A stretch of DNA of 36,919 nucleotides from Bacillota bacterium (lineage in GTDB: Bacteria; Bacillota; Clostridia; Peptostreptococcales; Anaerovoracaceae), in NCBI GenBank assembly GCA_017534025.1, contig JAFWDF010000066.1, positions 1-36,919 on the forward strand, read 5' to 3'. A program made the translations under genes and the position numbers. The notes beneath the pieces were generated by a model. That model worked only from the letters and a program-made list of their open reading frames with translations, did not search any database and was not told the origin of the DNA. Positions 25,934 to 33,764 of this stretch are shown piece after piece (the stretch's first letter is position 1; each line of letters begins with the position of its first letter).

Positions 25934-26818
25934 TCACGCTTCGTCCAATCGGCTCCGCCGTGCTTCCTCCGCCGCAAACGCGGCAAAGCGTCTGGCAGCG
26001 GGTGACTGGCGCTCTCTTTCCGGAACCGCAATCCCGATCTCCACATATTGGGGCGGGGAAACCGGCAGGTACCGGACACCTTCCGTAAAGGATTCCGCGA
26101 TAATGGAATTCGTGCTGGCGATTCCCAGCCCTGCCGCCACCATCGCGTAAACTGCATAATTATCCGATGAAGAATACCGCACTTTCGGTCTGACTCCGGC
26201 AGCCGCAAACATCAGGGAATTGTCGGTCTCCTTCCCGGGATACAACTCGATAAAATCTTCTTCCGCGAACGCCTCCAGTGGAAAGGACGACGCGTCCGCC
26301 ATGGGATGATTCTCCGGCAGACAGGCCAGCATCGGGTCCCTGGTCAGAGGGATCCATTCCCCGGCACCCGGTCGCCGGCTGATAATGCACATATCCGCAC
26401 GCTGCTCCTGCATGGCCTGCAGCAGTTCCGTACTGGTACCTTCAATCATATGAATAGTAATGTTCGGATATAGTTTGTGAAAATCCGCAATCAGGCGGGC
26501 AAACCAGCGGTAGTAGGCATAATATGACGTTCCGATGGTAATGGTCCCGCGGCTCATGCCGCAGAATTCTCCGGCCGCCTGGTCAAAACGTTCAGCCGTT
26601 TGCACCAGCTCCCGCATGACCGGCAGCAGTGCCCTGCATTCTGCCGTAGGCGAGACACCGCCGCGGCTGCGCACCAGCAGCGGAAATCCGGCTTCCTTCT
26701 CCAGCGCTCCCATCATCCGGCTGATGCCTGAAATGGTATAGCCCAGTTTTTCCGCCGCAGCGGTCAGGCTGCCTTCCTCAATTACATGAAGCAAAATTCT
26801 GCAGCGCTCCGTTTCCAT
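25934..26818 (-). CDS. LysR family transcriptional regulator
   Basis: A 294-residue LysR regulator. The winged helix at residues 1-60 has the pattern LLHVIEEGSLTAAAEKLGYTISGISRMMGALEKEAG. The sensor domain (about 90-290) begins GTITIGTSYYAYYRWFARLIADFHKLYPNI, the usual periplasmic-binding fold. AGAGGTG lies before the ATG at 26818. It is divergent from an EamA transporter gene, the standard arrangement when a LysR protein controls its neighbour, and a palindromic LysR-type site lies between them. The effector cannot be read. Confidence 0.93.
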   Translation of the reverse strand: METERCRILLHVIEEGSLTAAAEKLGYTISGISRMMGALEKEAGFPLLVRSRGGVSPTAECRALLPVMRELVQTAERFDQAAGEFCGMSRGTITIGTSYYAYYRWFARLIADFHKLYPNITIHMIEGTSTELLQAMQEQRADMCIISRRPGAGEWIPLTRDPMLACLPENHPMADASSFPLEAFAEEDFIELYPGKETDNSLMFAAAGVRPKVRYSSSDNYAVYAMVAAGLGIASTNSIIAESFTEGVRYLPVSPPQYVEIGIAVPERERQSPAARRFAAFAAEEARRSRLDEA

Positions 26819-26882
26819 AAAACACCTCTTTTATTCATACCTGTTGTATTCCGGAAAAACATCTTCTCTTATTTTGATTATT

Positions 26883-26901
26883 ATTCAAGGAAGTATTGAA
26901 T
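26883..26901. promoter_or_regulatory. LysR-type operator
   Basis: A perfect inverted repeat, ATTCAA-N7-TTGAAT, contains the T-N11-A pattern of LysR sites. Its centre is about 54 bp before the start of transcription predicted for the transporter gene, a common activator position. Confidence 0.6.
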
Positions 26902-26910
26902 TATTTTCGT

Positions 26911-26939
26911 TTTACTCAACATTAGCACTATCCTACAAT
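26911..26939 (+). promoter_or_regulatory. Promoter of the EamA transporter gene
   Basis: A -35 TTTACT (26911-26916) and a -10 TACAAT (26934-26939) are 17 bp apart, just downstream of the LysR-type site. Confidence 0.5.
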
Positions 26940-27010
26940 AATGTCAAAACCATCGTCCTGTGCAGATGTCTCTGCATCCTGCATGACAGACCATGAAAGA
27001 GATTTGCCCT

Positions 27011-27994
27011 ATGAACAAACCAACCGTCAATTTAACAGACCGGACAGAATCTTCTGTGCAGAACGGCTCCGGCCGGCGCACCATGATCCTGTCCGCTTTT
27101 CTGATGGGGACACTGGCCATCGCAAGAGGATCCTCGTTTCTGATGTCCAAACAACTTCTGGAAACTATGGGACCGCTGACCCTGCTCGGGATCCGCTTCC
27201 TGATTGCTTTTTTCCTGCTCTTCCTTATCTTTCTGAAAAAAGTCCTCGCGGCCATCCGGCAGGATCCGCGGATCCTGGCTGCCGCACTGCTGCTGGGCAC
27301 CACCTATTACCTGTGCATGGCGGCGGAACTCTTCGGACTGCGTATGACCACGGCGGCCACCTGTTCCTTTCTGGAAAACTCCGCCATCGTCATGGTGCCG
27401 ATCTGCGAAGCCTTCCTGCTTCGCCGCCTGCCCTCACCAATCATCGCCGGCAGCGCGGGCATCACTCTCGCCGGCATCGGCCTGATTGTCTTCCGGGACG
27501 GCAGTTCTCTGCATCTGGGTTCCGGGGAACTGCTCTGTATCCTTGCCGCGCTGCTGTTCACCGCGGCTCTCATCCAGACAGATCGCCTCTCAAAACGCCA
27601 CGACCCGTTTGCTCTGGGCATTCTGTACGTCGGTGTCATCGGCCTGTTTGGCATGCTGTCCGCCTTTGCTGCCGAAACCCCGCAGCTGCCGCGGGGAGGC
27701 ATGCAGTGGAGCTGCATACTGGTCCTGTCCCTGGTCTGCACCTGTCTGGGCTTCACCATGCAGCCGGTGGCACAGAAGCATCTGCGTACGGAAACCGCCG
27801 GTCTGATCGTGGCGCTCAATCCGCTGACGACGGCTGTTCTCGGCTGGCTGCTGCTTCATGAATCTCTGGGCATACGCGGTATCTTCGGCGCCGTGCTGAT
27901 TATCACCGGCATACTGCTGCCGAATCTTCTTCCGCTGAAACCGTCTGCACCGGCAAAAATGACTTGTTTTCCGGCGTCGAAATCGCTATACTGA
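27011..27994 (+). CDS. EamA/DMT-family transporter
   Basis: A 327-residue, ten-helix membrane protein of the drug/metabolite transporter superfamily with two EamA repeats (about 25-155 and 170-305). Features seen are LTLLGIRFLIAFFLLF in the first repeat and TCLGFTMQPVAQKHLRTETAGLIVALNPLTTAVLGWLLL in the second. Substrates of this family include amino acids and small metabolites and cannot be read here. The start is uncertain: the ATG at 27011 has AGAG upstream, while one at 26993 adds six residues. Its 3' end contains the promoter of the TPP operon. It is likely controlled by the divergent LysR. Confidence 0.9.
   Translation: MNKPTVNLTDRTESSVQNGSGRRTMILSAFLMGTLAIARGSSFLMSKQLLETMGPLTLLGIRFLIAFFLLFLIFLKKVLAAIRQDPRILAAALLLGTTYYLCMAAELFGLRMTTAATCSFLENSAIVMVPICEAFLLRRLPSPIIAGSAGITLAGIGLIVFRDGSSLHLGSGELLCILAALLFTAALIQTDRLSKRHDPFALGILYVGVIGLFGMLSAFAAETPQLPRGGMQWSCILVLSLVCTCLGFTMQPVAQKHLRTETAGLIVALNPLTTAVLGWLLLHESLGIRGIFGAVLIITGILLPNLLPLKPSAPAKMTCFPASKSLY
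27964..27992 (+). promoter_or_regulatory. Promoter of the TPP-riboswitch operon
   Basis: A -35 TTGTTT (27964-27969) and a -10 TATACT (27987-27992) are 17 bp apart. It lies inside the last codons of the EamA gene and ends 15 bp before the riboswitch. Confidence 0.6.
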
Positions 27995-28006
27995 ATTACA
28001 ATAAAG

Positions 28007-28150
28007 CTAGGGGAGCGAAAGCTGAGAGCGCGGTTCTGTCCGCTGACCCTCATCACCTGATCCGGTTAATACCGGCGTAGGGAAGCAGAATATCTTTCAA
28101 GAGATCGGATTTTCTGAACGCTCCTTTTTTTAAGGATGCGTTCTTTTTTT
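28007..28150 (+). promoter_or_regulatory. TPP riboswitch with terminator
   Basis: The THI-box aptamer spans about 28007-28088: AGGGGAGC, GCTGAGA, GACCCT, then ACCTGATCCGG and TAATACCGGCGTAGGGA, all in the canonical order. A terminator follows at 28116-28150 (GAACGC and GCGTTC arms with an inner TCCTT/AAGGA stem, then seven T). TPP binding would favour the terminator and shut off the transporter operon downstream, which would rise when thiamine is scarce. Confidence 0.96.
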
Positions 28151-28220
28151 CGCGGTTCCGGCCGGAACGCGAAAGCATGGCAAAGGCCTTGCAGAACGCA
28201 GATATGAAAGGAGAACCTTT

Positions 28221-28517
28221 ATGGAAGCCAGTGTTGCCATCCAGACTCTGCCGCACGCGCCGAATGATGAAGAGCTGTGCCGCATCGTAGATGAGGTCAT
28301 CGCGTATATCGCGTCGACCGGTTACAATTACTATGTGGGTCCTTTTGAAACAACCATCGAAGGACCTTATGACGAGCTGATGGACATCGTAAAAGAATGC
28401 CAGCATATCGCTGTCCGGGCGGGCGCTCCGTCGGTCTGCGCATATATCAAGATCAGCTACAAACCGGAGGGTGAGGTTCTGTCCATTGAAAAGAAAATCG
28501 GGAAATATCACCGGTAA
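28221..28517 (+). CDS. Thiamine-binding protein (YkoF-like / MTH1187 family)
   Basis: A 98-residue protein of the DUF77/MTH1187 family, small ferredoxin-like proteins that bind thiamine or its hydroxymethylpyrimidine part. The pattern EASVAIQTLP, GYNYYVGPFETTIEGPYDELM and GAPSVCAYIKISYKP matches. AAGGAG lies 6-7 nt before the ATG. It is the first gene after the TPP riboswitch, and its 3' end overlaps the permease gene by 32 nt. It probably works in the cytoplasm as a thiamine or pyrimidine carrier; no catalysis is expected. Confidence 0.9.
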   Translation: MEASVAIQTLPHAPNDEELCRIVDEVIAYIASTGYNYYVGPFETTIEGPYDELMDIVKECQHIAVRAGAPSVCAYIKISYKPEGEVLSIEKKIGKYHR

Positions 28518-29259
28518 TCTGTATCCGGTGGCGTCTGTCGCCGCAATTCTTATACTCTGGGAATGCCTTTCGTATTTCAAAATTGTACCGGACTTCATGC
28601 TTCCGTCTCCGGGGCAGACCGTGTCCGCCTTTGTCCATGACTTCACACTGCTGATGTCGCATACGAAAGTCACACTGATCGAAACGCTGCTGGGCACGCT
28701 GCTGGGCATCGCCATCGGCCTGGCCGCCGCTTTCCTGATGGATCAGTCCGATGTGGCGTACAAGGCGATGTATCCGCTGATCGTACTGACCCAGACAATC
28801 CCTGCCGTGGCGATTGCACCGCTTCTGGTACTCTGGTTCGGTTACCGCATGACACCGAAAATTGTGCTGATCGTACTGATCACATTTTTCCCGATCGCCA
28901 TCGGTGTGCTGGACGGATTCCGCTCATGTGACCCCGACGCCATTAATCTGATGCGTTCCATGGGCGCCACAAAAAAGCAGATTTTCCGCCACATTAAAAT
29001 ACCTCATGCTCTGCCGAACTTCTTTTCCGGCCTGCGGCTCACGGTAGCCTATGCCGTAGTTGGCGCCGTTCTGGCAGAATGGCTGGGCGGCTTTGCCGGT
29101 CTGGGCGTCTATATGACCAGAGTAAAAAAATCTTTTTCCTACGATAAAATGTTCGCCGTTATTTTTCTGATCTCGATCATCAGTCTGCTGCTGATCTGGA
29201 TGGTGAATATTCTGCAGAAAAAATGCATGCCGTGGGAACGATATTCCCGGAACGGATGA
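28486..29259 (+). CDS. thiX: ABC permease for thiamine precursor (ThiX-like)
   Basis: A 257-residue inner-membrane permease with six hydrophobic segments. The EAA loop MRSMGATKKQIFRHIKIPHALP (about 165-185) is where the ATPase docks. The TauC/SsuC-like family together with the neighbours and the riboswitch points to uptake of pyrimidine or thiamine. I choose the TTG at 28486, with GTGAGG 9 nt before it; a GTG at 28471 abuts the GGAGG and has no room for a ribosome site. The first codons overlap the preceding gene. Confidence 0.88.
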   Translation: MKRKSGNITGNLYPVASVAAILILWECLSYFKIVPDFMLPSPGQTVSAFVHDFTLLMSHTKVTLIETLLGTLLGIAIGLAAAFLMDQSDVAYKAMYPLIVLTQTIPAVAIAPLLVLWFGYRMTPKIVLIVLITFFPIAIGVLDGFRSCDPDAINLMRSMGATKKQIFRHIKIPHALPNFFSGLRLTVAYAVVGAVLAEWLGGFAGLGVYMTRVKKSFSYDKMFAVIFLISIISLLLIWMVNILQKKCMPWERYSRNG

Positions 29260-29355
29260 GCGGCAGACTCCGCAGGAACAGTTTATCAGGGAACCGTTAT
29301 TATTTGCAGCAAGTTGATTGCCGGCAGGCAATATAAGATAAGGAGAACAGATATT

Positions 29356-30384
29356 ATGAAAAAGAAGATATTCGCTATTCTGATGACCGCCGCTCTTTGC
29401 GCAGCAGCACTTACCGGCTGCGGCAGCGCCGGGGACAACGGCAGCAGCCGGGAAAGCAACAGCGGCAGTCCGGAAAAAATCACGTTTGCTCTGGACTGGA
29501 CGCCGAACACCAACCACACTGGTGTTTACGTCGCAGAACAGATGGGCTATTTCGACGAAGCCGGTCTGGACGTGGAAATCGTACAGCCTTCCGCGGACGG
29601 TGCGGAAATGATGGTCGGCGCCGGACAGGCCCAGTTCGGCGTGTCTTTCCAGGACACCATGTCCTCCCTGATGGAGGGCGAAAGCAAATCCGCTCCAATT
29701 ACCGCCGTGGCGGCCATTATCCAGCACAACACCTCCGGGATCATGTCCCGGCAGGGCGAAGGCATCACTTCCCCGAAGGGAATGGAAGGAAAATCCTATG
29801 CCACCTGGGAATGGCCTATTGAACAGAATATCATCCGGGAATGTGTGGAAGCCGATGGCGGCGACTACAGCAAAATTGAAATGATTCCGGAAACGATTGA
29901 TAATGAAGTGGCTGCGCTGAAAGCCAAGCAGATTGACTGCCTCTGGGTTTACTATGCCTGGGCCGGCATCAGTGCCAAAGTATCGGATTTCGCCGTCGAT
30001 TATTTTGCGTTCCGCGATATCGACGAAGTATTTGATTACTATTCGCCGGTTATCATCGCCAATGACGATTATCTGAAGGAACATCCGGATACGGCAAAGG
30101 CATTTCTGAAAGCGGTCAGCCGCGGTTATGAATACGCGATGGAAGACCCGGATGCAGCCGGTGCCATTCTGCTCGCCGCCAATCCGGAACTGGATCCGAA
30201 TCTGGTTATGGAAAGCCAGAACTATCTCGCGGATCAGTACCAGGCGGATGCTGCACAGTGGGGCATTATCGATGCGGATCGCTGGAACCGCTTCTATAAC
30301 TGGGTGAATGAGAATAAGCTGTCGGAACAGCCGATTCCGGAAAATACCGGTTTCAGCAACGAATATCTCCCGGCTGCAGAATAA
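29356..30384 (+). CDS. thiY: Substrate-binding lipoprotein, ThiY-like (NMT1/THI5 domain)
   Basis: A 342-residue lipoprotein with lipobox LTGC, Cys at residue 22. The mature part carries the NMT1/THI5 signature ALDWTPNTNHTGVYVAEQMGYF, then VQPSADGAEMMVGAGQAQFGVSFQD. Members bind formyl-aminopyrimidine or HMP for thiamine salvage. AGGAGAA lies before the ATG at 29356; an upstream in-frame ATG at 29314 lacks a ribosome site. It is the extracytoplasmic receptor of the transporter, after the permease and before the ATPase. Confidence 0.93.
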   Translation: MKKKIFAILMTAALCAAALTGCGSAGDNGSSRESNSGSPEKITFALDWTPNTNHTGVYVAEQMGYFDEAGLDVEIVQPSADGAEMMVGAGQAQFGVSFQDTMSSLMEGESKSAPITAVAAIIQHNTSGIMSRQGEGITSPKGMEGKSYATWEWPIEQNIIRECVEADGGDYSKIEMIPETIDNEVAALKAKQIDCLWVYYAWAGISAKVSDFAVDYFAFRDIDEVFDYYSPVIIANDDYLKEHPDTAKAFLKAVSRGYEYAMEDPDAAGAILLAANPELDPNLVMESQNYLADQYQADAAQWGIIDADRWNRFYNWVNENKLSEQPIPENTGFSNEYLPAAE

Positions 30385-30436
30385 ACAGTGAGGAAGGCTT
30401 CCTGCGCGGTACGCAACGCCATACCGCGCGGAGCCA

Positions 30437-31225
30437 ATGCGGTGCAAAGATATGCATAAACTGGAAACCAAAAACATTACCATGAGCTTTTCCGGGCAGC
30501 CTGTGATCCGGAACATCTCCATAGCCGCGGATCAGGGCGAGCTGGTCAGTCTGCTCGGTGTATCCGGCAGCGGCAAGACGACGCTGTTCAACTGTATTGC
30601 CGGCATCTACCGGCCGGCTGAGGGGCAGGTGTTCCTGGACGGGGAAGAGATCACCGGCACCACCGGCCGGATCAGCTACATGCTGCAGAAGGATCTCCTT
30701 CTGCCGTATAAAACGATCGAAGACAATGTCGGCCTGCCGCTGGTGATCCGCGGGGTTTCGAAAAAAGAAGCCCGGAAACTGGTCTCCCCGCATTTTGAAG
30801 AGTTTGGTCTGGAAGGTACCCAGAAGCAGTATCCCGGCGAATTGTCCGGCGGCATGCGGCAGCGGGCTGCCCTGCTGAGAACCTATATGTTTTCCGATAA
30901 CGTAGCCCTGCTGGACGAGCCGTTTTCCGCACTGGATACCATTACCAAAGGCAAGCTGCACCGCTGGTATCTGGGCGTGATGGAGAAAATCCGTCTCACA
31001 ACGCTCTTCATTACCCACGATATTAATGAAGCGATCCTGCTGTCCGACCGGATTTATATCATGACCGGGAAACCCGGCGAAATCCGTGATGAAATCCGCA
31101 TCGCCACGCCGCGCGGAGAACGGGAGGACTATGAACTGTCGGACGAATTTCTGAAATATAAACGAATCATCATGGATATTCTGAAACAGGCGGATGAGCC
31201 GGAAAAGGACAATGTGTATGCGTAA
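30437..31225 (+). CDS. thiZ: ABC transporter ATPase (ThiZ-like)
   Basis: A 262-residue ATPase of the nitrate/sulfonate/taurine-type subfamily. Walker A GVSGSGKTT (about 44-52), Q-loop MLQKDLLLPYKT, signature LSGGMRQR, Walker B ALLDEPFSALD and H-loop ITHDINEA are intact. It energises the permease encoded two genes upstream. The ATG at 30437 could instead be 30452, which fits family N-termini (MHKLE) and has GGTG about 8 nt before it. Its last 8 bases overlap the start of the DUF1287 gene. Confidence 0.94.
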   Translation: MRCKDMHKLETKNITMSFSGQPVIRNISIAADQGELVSLLGVSGSGKTTLFNCIAGIYRPAEGQVFLDGEEITGTTGRISYMLQKDLLLPYKTIEDNVGLPLVIRGVSKKEARKLVSPHFEEFGLEGTQKQYPGELSGGMRQRAALLRTYMFSDNVALLDEPFSALDTITKGKLHRWYLGVMEKIRLTTLFITHDINEAILLSDRIYIMTGKPGEIRDEIRIATPRGEREDYELSDEFLKYKRIIMDILKQADEPEKDNVYA

Positions 31226-31916
31226 ACTGCACGTTATCCAAAGACTGCTTCTGTTCGCGCTGCCTGCCGCGATGATGCTGCTCTTTTCAGGATGCAGTCT
31301 GACCGTGCAGGATTCCGGAACAGGGCAGGGAAGCGGTATTGAAAAAGAACTGCCGGATTATTCCTCAGAATTCAATATTCCCCGCTATATCAGCAGCCAC
31401 GATGAGGACGGCGACGGCCTGGACGACCAGACGGACATCCTCCGGAGCGCGCGGGAATACACCGCCTCCATGCCGAAATATAAAAGTGCCTACTATTCGA
31501 CCGGTTATCCGGATGACGGGTACGGTGTATGTACTGATGTCGTCGGCTTCGCGCTGCTGGGCGCAGGATATGATCTTATGCATCTGGTGAATACGGATAT
31601 TCAGAAGGATCCGGCTGCCTATGGAATCGGCAGCCCGGATATCAACATCGATTTCCGCAGAGTCCCGAATCTGAACGTCTATTTTTCCCATACCGCACAG
31701 AGTCTCACAACGGACCCGAACGAGATCGCAGAATGGCAGGGCGGCGACATCGTCGTGTTCGATCATCACATTGCGCTGGTTTCCGACCGGCGTAATAAAA
31801 AAGGAATTCCATACATTATTCATCATGTCAGTGCCGCACAGAGTTCCTATGAACAGGATGCTCTGGTAAAATGGGAAAAGAAGGCCGGTATTCTCGGCCA
31901 TTACCGGATCAGCTGA
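31218..31916 (+). CDS. DUF1287 lipoprotein (NlpC/P60-like fold)
   Basis: A 232-residue predicted lipoprotein with lipobox FSGC (Cys 26), then a DUF1287 domain. Key patterns are ARSAREYTASMPKYKSAYYSTG-like spacing, GVCTDVVGFALLGAGYDL with a possible catalytic Cys, and FDHHIALVSDRR with histidines. DUF1287 is related to NlpC/P60 cysteine hydrolases, so cell-wall peptide cleavage is plausible. Its start overlaps the ATPase stop by 8 nt (ATGCGTAA), so it is translationally coupled to a thiamine transporter, an unexplained pairing. The ATG at 31212 is an alternative. Confidence 0.87.
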   Translation: MRKLHVIQRLLLFALPAAMMLLFSGCSLTVQDSGTGQGSGIEKELPDYSSEFNIPRYISSHDEDGDGLDDQTDILRSAREYTASMPKYKSAYYSTGYPDDGYGVCTDVVGFALLGAGYDLMHLVNTDIQKDPAAYGIGSPDINIDFRRVPNLNVYFSHTAQSLTTDPNEIAEWQGGDIVVFDHHIALVSDRRNKKGIPYIIHHVSAAQSSYEQDALVKWEKKAGILGHYRIS

Positions 31917-31995
31917 CCCGTTGCTCCGGATGGGTTCGGCAGTTCAATCATATATTCGGATATTATGCTGCCTGCGCAGCAGGAAGGATTCAGTT

Positions 31996-32472
31996 ATGTT
32001 CAGAGAAATGCTCCGGTCGAAACAGCAGGTTTCCCGGGAAGAATGCATCCGCATTCTGAAAGAAGAAAAGAGAGGCGTTCTTTCTGTGCTGGGTGACGAC
32101 GGTTACCCGTACGGAATGCCCATCAACCACTGGTACTGCGAAGAAGACGGGAAGCTTTACTTCCACGGCGGAAAGACCGGACACAAGATCGACGCTTTGA
32201 AAGCATACGACAAGGTTTCATTCTGCGTGTATAACGAAGGATTTTGCAGAGAAGGGGAATGGGCACTGAATATAACCAGTGTCATTGTGTTTGGCCGGGT
32301 CCGCTTTGTGGAAGATTACGACCGCGCCATGGAAATCAGCCGGCAGCTGTGTTATAAATTCACGGATGACGAAGAATATATCGCACACGAAATCAGCCGG
32401 TCCGGCCCCGGAACGCTGGTCTTTGAGCTGATCCCGGAACACATGACCGGCAAACTGGTCAACGAATCCTGA
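31996..32472 (+). CDS. Pyridoxamine 5'-phosphate oxidase-like flavin protein
   Basis: A 158-residue protein of the PNPOx-like split-barrel family, close to the nitroimidazole-resistance (Nim) type. The N-terminal SREECIRILKEEKRGVLSVLGDDGYPYGMPI is followed by KLYFHGGKTGHKIDALKAYDKVSFCVYN, typical of FMN- or heme-binding members. AGGAAGG lies before the ATG at 31996; earlier in-frame starts overlap the preceding stop region. It is last in the TPP-riboswitch operon and is followed by a terminator. Substrate unknown; it might recycle a B-vitamin or reduce nitro groups. Confidence 0.88.
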   Translation: MFREMLRSKQQVSREECIRILKEEKRGVLSVLGDDGYPYGMPINHWYCEEDGKLYFHGGKTGHKIDALKAYDKVSFCVYNEGFCREGEWALNITSVIVFGRVRFVEDYDRAMEISRQLCYKFTDDEEYIAHEISRSGPGTLVFELIPEHMTGKLVNES

Positions 32473-32510
32473 ACAAGATGGATACAAGGGCTTTCCGGCA
32501 CTACGAATCC

Positions 32511-32526
32511 TGTTTCACGTGAAACA
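32511..32526. other. parS site (ParB/Spo0J binding)
   Basis: TGTTTCACGTGAAACA is a perfect 16-bp palindrome identical to the consensus ParB-binding site of Bacillus and many other bacteria. Such sites load ParB/SMC and cluster near the replication origin. It lies in the short space between the convergent PNPOx-like and phzF genes. Confidence 0.93.
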
Positions 32527-32533
32527 TGGACAG

Positions 32534-33412
32534 TCAGATATGGATTTCCCCTTCTGCCAGAATACATGTCCGGCCTCCGACGCAAATCGACGGAAGGCCG
32601 GTTTTTTTATTCCTCTGCACAGAGGTCCGGATGACAGAGCGCCTCCCCATGCTTTCCCCCTGTATCATCAACTGCTGCGAATCCTCTCCTATAATGCCGC
32701 ATTCCTTCAGATACCAGGTCAGTCCTGCACTGGATGTCCCGGTTGCCGCCTCTTCATCGATCCCGAAAAGCGGTGCAAAGTTCCGGCAGTGACAAAGCGC
32801 ACCCTCTTCCGCATCCATCGTGAAAGCATGTACACCGGTCACCCCGTATCGTTCGGACAGCTCAGCCAGTTTTTTCATATCCGGTTCCATCGCATGCAGC
32901 TCATGGCGGCAGCAAACCGGGAGGAGAATATCCGGAATGCCGGCAGTAACAATAGCCGGCCGGAGTGCCTTCTCCTCAGGAATCCGGGCGCCCATTGCTT
33001 CATACAATTCTTCCAGTTCCCCGCGCCCTTCTATCATGCCGGCCACAAGGGGCGCCTGCATTTCCATCATAACGGTGCCGTTTCGAAGCGTGATAGTCAG
33101 ATCTCCGGATTTTGTCCGGCAGTCGCATATGCTTTCCCCGCGGATCAGGCCAAGATGCAGCAGCGCGCCAAACGAAGCGATCGTGGCGTGTCCGCAGAGA
33201 TCCACTTCTGCTGCCGGTGTAAAATACCGCAGCTGAAAGGAATCTTTTCCGAGGGTTTTAATAAAGGCGGTTTCCGAATAGCGCAGTTCCGCCGCCGTCT
33301 TCATCATGATGGTTTCCGAAGGGAACTCTTCTCCATCCGGCAAAATCACGATCCCGGCGGTATTGCCGCCAAACGGCTCACCGGTAAATGCTTCTGCGAT
33401 GAGAAATTTCAT
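32534..33412 (-). CDS. PhzF family epimerase/isomerase-like protein
   Basis: A 292-residue PhzF protein with the duplicated hot-dog-like fold of diaminopimelate epimerase. The N-terminal half has FTGEPFGGNTAGIV, YSETAFI with the conserved Glu, and VDLCGHATIAS. The C-terminal half has GIDEEAATGTSSAG. The reaction of most bacterial PhzF proteins is unknown. AGGAAAA lies before the ATG at 33412. Its last 75 bp carry, on the opposite strand, the terminator of the TPP operon. Confidence 0.93.
   Translation of the reverse strand: MKFLIAEAFTGEPFGGNTAGIVILPDGEEFPSETIMMKTAAELRYSETAFIKTLGKDSFQLRYFTPAAEVDLCGHATIASFGALLHLGLIRGESICDCRTKSGDLTITLRNGTVMMEMQAPLVAGMIEGRGELEELYEAMGARIPEEKALRPAIVTAGIPDILLPVCCRHELHAMEPDMKKLAELSERYGVTGVHAFTMDAEEGALCHCRNFAPLFGIDEEAATGTSSAGLTWYLKECGIIGEDSQQLMIQGESMGRRSVIRTSVQRNKKTGLPSICVGGRTCILAEGEIHI
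32570..32608 (+). terminator. Terminator of the TPP operon inside phzF
   Basis: CCGGCCTCCG (32570-32579) pairs with CGGAAGGCCGG (32591-32601), followed by seven T. Rightward orientation. The stem codes for part of the PhzF C-terminus on the other strand. Confidence 0.82.
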
Positions 33413-33470
33413 ACCGTTTTCCTGCTTTCATCTTACCCTGTGTCCTTTCCGTTTCCGGCAGCGCTTCGAC

Positions 33471-33499
33471 TTGTCCGTAACGGACAGAACTGCTACAAT
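33471..33499 (+). promoter_or_regulatory. Promoter of the small Cys-rich gene, with palindrome
   Basis: A -35 TTGTCC (33471-33476) and a -10 TACAAT (33494-33499) are 17 bp apart. The palindrome GTCCGT-A-ACGGAC (33473-33485) covers the -35 and could be an operator. Confidence 0.6.
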
Positions 33500-33521
33500 C
33501 ATTTCAGAAAGGGGAACCACC

Positions 33522-33755
33522 ATGGGCAAAATAGTACATACAAAGGGAAGCATCGGTTCACAGGGCGTAGCACAGGGTGCCGTATGCCGTTTCTGTCCCG
33601 GCAGCTGCGCCACTTCCTGCATGCGTGCCGGCTTCAATCCGTACGGTATCCGACTGGATGAACAACGCGGTCCGTTTTCCATCTCTCTGGACGGTTTCGA
33701 ACCGCTTGAATCCGCCGCATCCTGCGAAGACGACGGCGGGGAAGAAGGCAGATAA
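33522..33755 (+). CDS. Small Cys-rich protein, unknown
   Basis: A 77-residue protein that I cannot assign. Cysteines lie at 22, 25, 29 and 33 (Cx2Cx3Cx3C), with one more at about 68. The spacing would allow an iron-sulfur cluster or zinc. The C-terminal half is acidic. No signal peptide is visible. AAAGGGGA is about 7 nt before the ATG, and a good promoter with a palindrome lies upstream. It converges on cysK with a 9-nt gap. Confidence 0.7.
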   Translation: MGKIVHTKGSIGSQGVAQGAVCRFCPGSCATSCMRAGFNPYGIRLDEQRGPFSISLDGFEPLESAASCEDDGGEEGR

Positions 33756-33764
33756 TTCTCCCGT

